Shown here: piece by piece, positions 47,307 to 56,911 of the stretch
Position numbering within the stretch: position 1 is the stretch's first letter
Layout of the letters: each line of letters begins with the position of its first letter
From: Candolleomyces eurysporus
Taxonomy: Eukaryota; Basidiomycota; Agaricomycetes; Agaricales; Psathyrellaceae
Assembly: GCA_027579435.1 (NCBI GenBank)
Contig: JANBPK010000857.1
Location: forward strand, 62,001-126,000
DNA length: 64,000 nt
Direction of reading: 5' to 3'
Program-made: the position numbers and the translations under genes
Notes under the pieces: generated by a model
Databases searched by the model: none
Told to the model about the DNA's origin: nothing
The model's input: only the letters and a program-made list of their open reading frames with translations

Positions 47307-48208
47307 TATTTTTGGAGGTCTCGAGCTCACACCCACCGTTGCCAAAGTCGTCTGATCCCTTCGTATAATCTCATTGTGGTCCGGGAGTACAAGTAGTGCT
47401 CGAGGGTTTCACGGTAGGTGATTTAGAGCCCGATTTCGAGTCCTACTTACGCGGCCATGTTACTAGAGAGTCATCGTCGGTCCACAGTCTGATCGAAGCA
47501 GTGTGTTGGGTTACCGCCTAGACGTAGAGGGTACACCGGGATTGTGTCATGTATTCATCGTTAAATTACTCCGAGAATTTGAAAGTTTTGTTCTTCCAAA
47601 ATGAGAATTTAAACGATGGGAGCTGCCGCCAGCAAGTTGCAGTAACGTATATTTTCTCGAAAGATAGCTCTTGAGTTACTCGCTTTTCAAATATTGCACG
47701 CTAAATTATGCAGTCAGAGGTCTCGCTATACTGATGGTAAGCGCAAGGGAAGGCTCCGTCCGTGATTTTGGCGAAGGACGCAGTGGGATTCGAGAGTATT
47801 GGTGGCGCGGCCGTGGCATGACACGTACTCGGACAAAAGCCAACGTCTTAAAGCAGTGTTAAGCCATTTGGATGAAAAAATCGGTGATATTGTGGACAGG
47901 GTACTTCAACTGCATTGATAGAGCTCCGACAGCGGACGTGTGAGAGAAATAGCCGCCGAGCGCTTACCCTCTCTCGATGGTTGTTATTGCACCGAAATCA
48001 CGCTCGGGGCCCGCCCAGAGCCTAGACTAGTAGTTGGCTATCGACGCGGAACTTTGCTCTCGTATGCTACTGTATTAGCTAAAGCTCCGATCAGCATGAA
48101 CCCATCTTCTCTCTAATGCAATATGTCCTTACTTCGCACTAAGCGAACGATCCCCACTTCCAAGGTTCGTAGGCCAGGGGGTGGCGTTGGTAGGCGTGCG
48201 TTCTAGAC
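47307..48208. other. Gene-poor interval
   Basis: No recognised gene. Near 47407-47440 it repeats a short motif (tttcacggtaggt, gagcccgatttcg) that also occurs near 9127-9165, suggesting a degraded dispersed repeat. An upstream exon of the CorA-like gene could lie near the right end. Confidence 0.4.
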
Positions 48209-50189
48209 ATGTTCTCGACATCATGCATCATGTTTTGCTATTGCTGGCATCACTTGGACGCTAAACTGCACAGAGAGCTCAAAAGGGTGAGTGCAAGTCA
48301 GCTGTCAACCACTGATAGGAGAGAACGTCAATTCATTGCAGTTGAATGGAGTCTTGATCAAAATGCCAACCCTTCCTTGTCTCCAAATTCAGTCTGGTTG
48401 TGTCTAACCCGTGAACGGGGCATCTTATCTTACCGTTCCGCATATAAGGCTCAGGTACAACTGGAAGAACTTCATTCACTCAGGACAGAGAAACTGTTGC
48501 CCATCATGCCTTCGATGATATCGCTTCATCTTCTCGAGATTCCTGGACCTGCTGCACAAGTGACCAATCCGAAAGAGACTGACGTCGACGTCGATATCGT
48601 CCTTCTCTCTCGTCAAGAGCTGGATCGCCATGCCCAGGTTAGTGAGCCGTTTATGTGCCTATATCCCTGGCAAACCCATTCCACCTCTTCCGTGCTTGCA
48701 GACTTGGCAAAATACGACCAGAAAGACACAACGACTTAGAGTGTTGTAAGCTTACCATCGTACGGGCTTTATTCTCTCGGGCTGACAGGTGTTATACAGT
48801 TTTATGGACATAATTTCTCTGTCAGGAGAGCCAGAGATCGATGCGAATATAAATCATTCGGCGACAGATAGCGACTCGCAGACCCCTCTGACGCTCAGGG
48901 ATCTAGCCCAAGCGTTAGGGGTCTGCTCGGATTTCGTACCAAACTTCGACCCTGAAACGCTATGGCTTTGGGGCACTGGCAACGCATTGTACCAACATCC
49001 TATGGTATATGCCAATGACCCGGAAAAGCGTGTCCTTTCATTAGTTGGCAAGTATGGCTCTGTCATCCCTCACGCTCCACTTCTAACTACCTGGTAAAAT
49101 ACAGAAGGATTCTGTCGATACTCAGAAATGAGCGAAGAGGACTCAAACCGACACGTACAAGTTTGGTTCCAGCACGACCTCGTGCAAGGTTTCTCAACGT
49201 ACATAATTCACAATTGCTCGCCGGCCCTCAAGAAGACGATAAAAGACCGCCTCAACGAGGTAGCGTTCCAGGTGGCGGAGACATTCGACCCCATGTCGAT
49301 AGACTTCATCCTTGTTGACGCAGTGGCAAGCAGCTGGTCAGACAAGATCTATGACGCTCACATGAGAATTCATGAATATTTACGATTGCTTGTTTTCCTT
49401 CAAACGAAAAGAAACAGTCATTGAGGCCGCCGTTCACCAGGAAAATCTTTCGCCGTCGGACTATCAAGACGACCTCGACACTGCAGCTCGTAACCTCCAC
49501 GATTTGGTCCAGAGCATCCACGCCGTACAAGAAGAGATGAACGGGATCATGGAGCAGATCGACTACCTCGTTCGTACTCACAAGATTGTGATGGAATCTG
49601 GGTGCTTTGGCCAGAGCGATTGCGCTTTGCTCGATTCTCTCGAGTATCTTCGCTCACGCACAATGCGATGGCATCACTGGCTTAGGAAGTATAGGGAGCG
49701 CACGAAAGCGCAGATTCATCTCTACTTCAATCTTGCCACTCAGAGGGATAACAAGACAAATATGAGAATCGCGGAGCTGACAAGCAAAATCGCAAAGGAG
49801 ACGCAAAGAGATAGCTCCTCCATGATAACGTGAGCTCAAACATGGTCACCAGATCCTCGAACGTTGTGAGCTAACCGAGACATAGGATTGCGGCACTCTC
49901 TTTACTATTTCTCCCTGGAACCTTCGTTTCGGTGTGTATAAATCTGCTTCCAGATTCTGCAAGTCCTTGATTTCTGCGCTAACATTATTTCTATGGGACT
50001 TTAGTCAATATTTAGTATGGTTTTCTTCGAGCCGAAGAGCTCGTCTCCGTCCTCCCTCGGGTCGTTGTCAGTGACAGAAGACATCTGGCTATATTTTGCC
50101 ATTGCTATTCCCTTTACATTTATCGTCTTGTTGTCGTGGAATGTGTGGAGGAAGCGACGGGACAAAGCAGAAGAGGAGCAACATCAACC
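48209..50189 (+). CDS. CorA-like two-TM protein
   Basis: A member of the fungal CorA-like (Mg2+ transporter fold) family, a membrane protein with two C-terminal helices. Pieces in order: N-terminal exon (48209 to about 48638, V-E-W-S-L-D-Q-N), a piece with E-T-L-W-L-W-G-T-G-N and D-P-E-K-R-V-L-S-L, then R-H-V-Q-V-W-F-Q-H-D-L-V-Q-G-F-S-T-Y, D-A-V-A-S-S-W-S-D-K-I-Y-D-A-H-M-R-I-H and a coiled coil (49440-49830). After an intron (gtgagc at 49830) comes TM1, I-A-A-L-S-L-L-F-L-P-G-T-F-V-S, another intron, F-S-M-V-F-F, and TM2, W-L-Y-F-A-I-A-I-P-F-T-F-I-V-L-L. There is no G-M-N motif between the helices, so ion transport is doubtful. The frame breaks near 49095 (no good intron) and near 49380 (extra T in tattt). 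The 3' end runs into an N-rich, MITE-bearing stretch, so the C-terminus is unresolved. Confidence 0.72.
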
Positions 50190-50239
50190 NATTCTGCCAA
50201 TANTTCNNGGNAGACACNGNTGCNTCGNACGGCNGTNGN

Positions 50240-50448
50240 CACGANNCANTNTTGCTTTCACCAGTACGTGAATTACTCTCAGGGTTTTGGCATTGGAGGT
50301 TAATGAGGGACCGGCCGACATGTCCCAAGAAAGAGAGCGGGCAACACCGACGGGAAACAGCGGTGCCGTTGTTGGTTCCTGCACATGCCGCGCATCCATC
50401 TTGGCGCCTGGAAACCGCGTGTATGAACCCGAGTCAAAATGCCTCGGA
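50240..50448 (-). mobile_element. MITE-like element, left copy
   Basis: The unambiguous 200 bp are identical to the reverse complement of 55951-56158. The right terminus (caaaatgcctcgga) is intact; the left terminus is recognisable but carries Ns. Many Ns just left of it (50190-50251) fall where the other copy has a defined base, so reads of different copies were probably merged. The element sits at the 3' end of the CorA-like gene. Confidence 0.75.
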
Positions 50449-50453
50449 ATTTC

Positions 50454-51079
50454 AAGGGAGACACGATGTCAAAGCGCAGCAGCCACTCTACCGAGTTGTC
50501 TCTCCAGGGCACGGACTGCCATTAAAATTAGGACTGCGCCAGATACCGCCCAAGAACACCCCTCCGACGCCTATATTTCCCCCTTTGCAGGACGAGATGG
50601 TGGAGAATTCAAACACAAGACGATCCTCATCGAATTCGGATTATGCGTCCCTTGGACCAGCGCAGGATGAAACGTACAATGCGCTGGAAATGTCAAGAAG
50701 AACAATACCTTCGCCAGATCCCGAATTTCCGAACGAAGGACAAGCCTCGTCGCACTCGTCGCAATTAACCAGACTACCTCCCAAAAAGGATTACTTTGGC
50801 GAAGGAACCTTCACTTCTTCCCGTGACTCCCCTCAAGGTTCCTTCTACAGTGACCATTGGAAGGTACAGAACAAACCGGATGTCCACAGATACGGGGTTC
50901 ACGAAGATTATCCATCGGGCGAAGGCTTCGGGTTGGGAAGGATTCACAATGTCGGAGGGGTGATGCACGTCAACGATCGTAGAATCATCAATGTCAGCCA
51001 CAACTATGGGCCTCGTCTTGAAACCCAGCAGGCTGCTGAGCCGATTGACGCGGCACGCGGCAGTCACGACAGGGGTTGA
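50454..51079 (+). CDS. Open frame of unknown function, 3' part of a gene
   Basis: An uninterrupted frame of about 208 codons runs from the right edge of the MITE to TGA-like end at 51077-51079. It has no start codon of its own near the edge. The product is hydrophilic and Ser/Pro-rich, with P-P-K-K-D-Y-F-G-E-G-T-F near the middle and H-N-V-G-G-V-M-H-V-N-D-R-R near the end. It may be the distal C-terminal part of the CorA-like protein, interrupted by the MITE, or the end of another gene. I do not recognise a family. Confidence 0.35.
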
Positions 51080-52192
51080 GCAGGATATCTGGTGAATCCC
51101 TTATGATTATCTATTATCAATACGCGGTGACTCATTCGTTGGTAGTGACCCGTTTGCCCCTTTACCTTGGACCTCTTCTGTGGTCGTTGATTTCTACTAA
51201 ACCATGGGGCGAGCGCAAGATCGCCGCAGGCGGGCGTTAGCGAGCGCCAGGAGGTCGGAGCACCATGATACTGCCTACTATTAACTAAAATTACTGACCA
51301 ATCCATCAAATTATGCATTGTATTCGAGTCTCTTAACCCTGAGCTTGTTGGGTGTTCTGAGAGCTCACTAGTGCTCCTTGATCCGATATCAAGTAAAACA
51401 ACTCAATAGCCCAGCTGTTCGGGGGTTTTGAACGTTAGTTGGAGCGCATGGAAACCCGTCCATTTTCCATGTTCTTCAACAGCGGCAAGGAAATAAAATG
51501 GTGTTCTACATTCGGGGTCCGACTCCGAATCCTCTATGTTGGGTTCACATCTTAAACAAATTCTCTGATAGCTGCAGCAACTGCAAGTTGTCAGACCTAA
51601 CCAGGGACGACCTCTCACTTGCAACTTATTGGCAATCAAACTAAGACTTGGGCAAGTCGCAGAGCTGGAGTTGGTCATCGTTTGTCCGTCAACAATGAAG
51701 TGATCATCTTGAGGTCTCTCAGCGAGGAATGAAGATCAATGCGGTTTCAATACCAACTTCGAGTCTCGACTTTGGATCGCCGATCCCGGAGCCCTTCTAA
51801 ACGCGAGTAATGACGGATGCCTCAATGCCAGGCGGAAGAAAGACTCCAAAGGCACCAGATGGAGCTGCTGTACCCTAGATTTACTGTACCCTGGGCTGTT
51901 GGAGCAGAGACGCTAATTTCGGTTTCGGTCTGGGAAAGAGATTCAAGGTGTACCGTGACATCTCGTCGAAGGGACTTTGAACACTTGTCAGCACGAGTTG
52001 GGTTGATGCCAGTTCCGACTTCGTAGGGTTGACTGGATGCAGCCAATGCGATGTTTACGGGATGAAAAAGAACATGGACGGTTACTAATAATGTCAAAGG
52101 AACTTCAGATGTTGAAGTCGAAATCATTTCATCATTCAATGGTGCGAGAATTTGTATCGTAGAATAACACAGCAAACTAGAGCTGGTCTATA
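51080..52192. other. Intergenic, two weak minus-strand open frames
   Basis: Minus-strand frames at 51403-51678 and 51822-52175 read like ordinary protein (for example T-P-F-Y-F-L-A-A-V-E-E-H-G-K), but no splice pattern joins them convincingly and no family is recognised. They may be parts of a small unrecognised gene downstream of NACHT gene E. Confidence 0.3.
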
Positions 52193-55100
52193 TCACTGGA
52201 ATCGACCACCTAGTCTTCTCCGTTCATGGAACATGCGCCACTCCTTCTCATCACACTTCCACTTTCCAACAAACCCACTTATAACGGCACCAACCTCAGG
52301 ATTGTGGACCTAAACGAATAACGTTAGTGCCTTCCTCACAACAAAGGAAGACCACTCGCTTTCAATTTGTCAGCAACTTGCCGAAGAGTCGCTATCCAAT
52401 CGCCAAAAATTCCAAAAAGCCAGGATTCCATGGAATACACCAAAGGCAGCAACCTGTCGATTTTATGCCATCCATGCTTCCGGGTGAAATCCGCGACTTC
52501 ATCATCGGTAGTAGCCGCATCATCATCGAGCAAGAAAGTTGGCAGGTCCTCAATGGCTTCCTGCAAACAATTCCTATGGAACTCTGGGAGCTCCTCATAT
52601 CCATCCGACCCTGAAATTAGACGGTTAAAAGCCAGGTCAGGTCAATGCTAGCGATTACACACCAGAATATAAGTCGAAGGGACATAATTGGATGATACGT
52701 TGCATACAGCACTTTGCAACGTGCATGTAAACGTAAGATTTTGGTACAAACAAATCCTTTGCGCGACTTTGTTCTTTCAAGAAGTCGGAAAAGGATTTGT
52801 GGTACAGCCGTAGACCTAAATTACCATTAGTGTCCGTTTCGAGAGTCGCAAGGGAACGGAGGTCCGAGATAAGATTTTCTTCCCCTTTGGCTTCCAGGCC
52901 AAGCAGCGCAGCAAGCATATCTGCCGCAACGAATAAAGTGAATGGCATCTCCTCTGAATTGGTGAGGATATGGAGTGCCCTGAAAAGCAGAAGAAAGTCT
53001 CGTCTGTGGTGAGTATCGACGGCTTCATACGCGTTCTTTGCAGCCAGCAAGATGTTGGTGTAAAGCCGGTCGAGCGCTTCGAAAGGATGCGCTATCTGTC
53101 CTTCATGTGGTGTCCAAATGAGTACGACCTTCAGCCTCTCCGCGGGAGAAGCTCGACGCTCCGAAATATACTTGAAGACTGTCGCGACGTAGATGAACTG
53201 CCCCGACGCAGCTTGTACCAGGGTCTCGATATCGTTCTCGGTGAACCAGTGCGAATTGCCAGTTCGGGAACCTAGGTCTTGAAACCTCCTCCGGAGATAC
53301 CGACGCATATCCCCAGAGGCGTCGTAGTCGTCGCTCAGTTGAATATGGTAGGCCACTGCATGAAGGTGACCACCTGGTTCCAACGCAGTACGAATAGCCC
53401 ATTCCGGTCGGCTGGCGATGAAGATACGAAAGGGAAGGTTATCAACGAGCAAGCACTCCCTGATGGCAGTCAACAGTTCTGCTTGGCGATCCTCCCCCCT
53501 GCATTCATCGAGACCGTCAATCAAGATGGCGTATGGAAACCTCTCCAGGACCGTCCCGGGGTCCCTCATGTGCTCGAAGGGGTTGACAATAAGGGCGGTA
53601 ATTTGGTCCTTCAGTGACTGAGAGAAGATCAAAGGATCTTTCTCGATCGTGGCCTTGATCAACCATTTCAACGTTTCGTTTGTTCTTCCAATTTGGTATG
53701 CAATAGTGGGAATGATCGAGTCGATGGTGTTACGGGTTGGATCAGCCGTGGAAAGAAACAACGAAGCGGCAAGAATATTGTTTCTCCCGCATTTTTCGGC
53801 TATTGTCTGCTGCAAGGCGGATTTTCCTGAGCCTGCAGCCCCCGTCATACACAGCAAACGCTGAGGACTATCACAATCCTCGATCCACCCCATAATCTCG
53901 CCAGTCACCTCGATGCGGGTGTCTTCATCGCATTTCGGAGCATCGTATCGAGCACGGGAGTTATGGAGGGCATTAGGTGCAGTTTTCTTCAGCAGAAGCT
54001 CCCAGCCTGGAAAAGCAAGGGATGCAACAGAGATACCGTCAAATAAGTATGTTGTCTTGAGCACAGGGAATGGAATGACTACACACCGTCGGCCAACTCG
54101 ACGTGGGGATGGATCATCACATTGGTAGCATCGATACACTGCAAGTTCCCCATTTGAATGTTTTGTGCGCCTTTGAAGAACGACCAACTCGAATGCGAAG
54201 AATCTGTTGGCCACGGTGCTGGAATGGGTCGTTCTTCAAAAGGTACGTGTTGAGAGCTGGAGGATGTTGGTCGATGCTGTGAATTGTGCAGCATCGATTC
54301 AACCGAACACCTAAAGCTTCTCTGAGCTCCGTCTCCGGCCAGCCATTGCGAGATGAATGGCCGAGGCGCAAAGTTGATCCTGGGTGCCATTGGGAATGCT
54401 AATAGTGGTTGCAGTGACTCAATTCGCGCGATGTTGTCTGTCGGTCGCTGGGAAAGAGATGGAGGAAAGGTTATGTCGTTTGTAGCAGCTGGTGATGGTG
54501 TTGTGCAGCGCTTTACAGTGATGTTTGAGGATGGAGAAAACTGGTCTATCCGCTCCCATGGATAGGACGGCTGGTTCATCGTGGAAGGCGATTGAAGAGG
54601 TCGGGTGGGCAAGGGTGGAGGCCGAGGATGTAGATTGGGCAGTAAAGGTTGAACTATCCGCCCATGTTCGCCTGTCAAGAGCTCCAAAGGTCTAAGTTGA
54701 GAGCGTGGATCGCAGAACTCGGACAATCCCATCATTGGTTCAGTGCTGTTCACCTGTAGCTGTGTCATCGTATTCTGGGTTTGCTGCTGGGTAAGGAATG
54801 GGGGTGGTCGAGGTAGTAATAGAAAGCTCCCAATTATGGGATCGTCGGAGGATTGAGGAACACACTGCCCCCGTGTAAAGGCACTGGTGGGAGAGCAAGC
54901 CGGACTCTCTGCAAAAGGTAACAAGAGATAATTGGAGGACTGGCGCTGAACAGATTGACTGTACTGCGATGGCTTGACCGTCACTACACTACTGCTTGCC
55001 GCAGGCTGCACAATCCCGTCGCGTTGCTGGGACAAATTTGGTCGGGGCCCAACACTGGAAGAATTGCTTGAACTTGGCTCTGCCCTTAACGCTCGTGCTG

Positions 55101-55197
55101 ACAGGCCTATCCGACCATCGAGAGTGCTGAATGGCAAAGGGTAGGGGATTGGGGAGTGGAAACTCGAGCCTGGGGTCTTGGACTGCTCCTTGGGCAT
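52193..55197 (-). CDS. NACHT NTPase (NLR-like), gene E
   Basis: ATG at 55197 starts M-P-K-E-Q-S-K-T-P-G. Exon 1 (55197-54087) encodes about 370 disordered Ser/Pro/Gln-rich residues ending with F-F-K-G-A-Q-N-I-Q-M-G-N. An 80 bp phase-1 intron (54086-54007) precedes the NACHT exon: Walker A G-A-A-G-S-G-K-S-A-L, Walker B A-I-L-I-D-G-L-D-E-C, R-I-F-I-A-S-R-P-E-W, S-G-Q-F-I-Y-V-A-T-V and L-R-L-Y-H-K-S-F-S-D-F-L, ending near 52666. The next exon (about 52611-52340) carries K-I-D-R-L-L-P-L-V-Y. As in gene D, the following donor is non-canonical, aaa/gcgagt, giving a GC-AG intron to the last exon (V-H-N-P-E-V-G-A-V-I-S-G-F-V-G-K-W-K) with TGA at 52193-52195. No Ns and no lesions; about 950 residues. 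It is the closest relative of gene D in the window and inverted relative to it. Confidence 0.88.
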
Positions 55198-55745
55198 GGG
55201 GACAAGATGGGAGTACGAAGGGAGGATGTGCACAAAGATAGACGCCCTGATGTCTTATTTGTGGCTCTGTGAACCACTTCGTTCCAATTCGGTAAGCAGA
55301 CATCCGAGAGCAGCTGTGAATGAATATGAAAAAGAATAGTAAAGCGCATGTTATCCCCTCTTTGCAGAATAAGTAATCTAGAGGAGTAGAAGTATCCCTA
55401 TAGAAAATTGTGGGAGAGAGGACGGAATGCTCAGAGCAACGGATTCAGGAAGAAGTCACTGATCGTGAAGCCTGACAGCGCTTTCGCAACCAAGCAACTT
55501 CATCACTTGCCCTCTCACTCTCCCCTTGATCCATGCTTACAACGGAGGGAAAGAGCTGCAACGGCCCTGAGGCACATTTATTTTTAGGTAAGGGTTAGGC
55601 CACGACTTATAACCGTGCCTCTGAGTTCGCCACAATATCGGCCTAATTAGACAGGGCGGCGTTATCCTCCGTTAATGGCTTTGAAAAAACTGAAGGCGAA
55701 CTCTGGCCGGAGGTGCAGATCTTGGGTTTTAAATTTGAGCATTGA
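55198..55745. other. Upstream region of NACHT gene E
   Basis: Should contain the promoter and leader of gene E. The minus strand is pyrimidine-rich near the start codon. No other gene. Confidence 0.4.
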
Positions 55746-56382
55746 CACTGTAAGAAAGAAGGGGCTTTTGCAGACCGTGACAGAAGTCCGGCATTGTAAC
55801 AGACAGATTGACTTTTGTGATCCTACGGCAGCTTTATCTTTGCCAGAGGCACGATGAAGCCATCTGCCCATGTTTCCTTTAAGTCACCGTATGTCCATCA
55901 AAAATATTGGCTAAACAAAGGATATACATAGATTATCACGGTGGCATAATTCCGAGGCATTTTGACTCGGGTTCATACACGCGGTTTCCAGGCGCCAAGA
56001 TGGATGCGCGGCATGTGCAGGAACCAACAACGGCACCGCTGTTTCCCGTCGGTGTTGCCCGCTCTCTTTCTTGGGACATGTCGGCCGGTCCCTCATTAAC
56101 CTCCAATGCCAAAACCCTGAGAGTAATTCACGTACTGGTGAAAGCAAAATGCCTCGGACCACCGCCGTGCGAAGCAGCGGCCACTTCCCACAGGTTTCTG
56201 TATCTCGGGATATAGCCTATGAAGCACCTTGCAAAGAAGGAGACAAAGGAAAGAAACAAAGACCTATTTAACAGGGCTGTCCCAGCCGGTCACAGTATGG
56301 AATAAGCACTGTGAAAGTCAATCTGTCTGTCACATTGCCGCACTATGTCACGATTCACGGAACCACCTCCTTTCTTGCAGTG
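55746..56382. mobile_element. Foldback-type element with 70 bp inverted ends
   Basis: Imperfect inverted repeats at 55746-55815 and 56313-56382 share cagacagattgacttt and the flanking gcggc/ccggc and aagaaag blocks. The ~640 bp interval between them holds no coding sequence and contains the 208 bp MITE (55951-56158), a likely nested insertion. Target-site duplications were not identified. Confidence 0.5.
55951..56158 (+). mobile_element. MITE, 208 bp with 14 bp terminal inverted repeats
   Basis: Starts tccgaggcattttg and ends with its exact reverse complement caaaatgcctcgga. It is non-coding. An identical inverted copy lies at 50240-50448, so transposition was recent. No clear target-site duplication was seen, and no matching transposase is present in the window. 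Confidence 0.75.
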
Positions 56383-56911
56383 TGAGGACGGACCACTGGC
56401 TGTGATGGCATCACGCAATGCCTCTTTCCTTCGAACTGCCACCACGGAAGAACGCAACAGGTTCAATAAGTCCATTGGACAAATCCGCATCAAACCCCTG
56501 CAAGATAATGCACACAAAAAGCCCTGTTCATGACCAGCGAGACTCTATGGACATTCATCTGCCTGCATAGCAACCCGGTCGCCCAACGCAAACGACAAGC
56601 ATGACCAGCAAGTGCCTGGGCGCCTTCATCGAGGATTTATTACCAATTAGCCTTCTCTTTTAGAAGAGCTCAGAAACCAGACTATACAATTCTTCAAAAC
56701 TCATGAACAGCCATCCATTCTCTGGAATTGACCACAGTTCTCGACCCATTCCCATAGCCAACTAATTGCCCATGATCGACCTTCAAGTTAGTTCGTTGGA
56801 CTTCTTGTTCATTTCTGTCTGTCTCCACAACATGGACAGTTGCAAGCTTACTCCCATACAGAATAACGTGGAGCGCTTGGCCTTCAAGACTGTCCGTCAA
56901 ACTAATGGAAG
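56383..56911. other. No gene recognised
   Basis: Short open frames only. It lies between the foldback element and the decayed P-loop gene. Confidence 0.4.

Noticed and set aside
50096..50260. Open frame crossing the N-rich block into the MITE
   Set aside because: Many Ns make the frame meaningless, and the MITE part is non-coding DNA shared with 55951-56158.
51403..52175. Possible small minus-strand gene in two pieces
   Set aside because: The pieces read like protein, but no splice junction links them and no homologous family was recognised; left as an unassigned interval.
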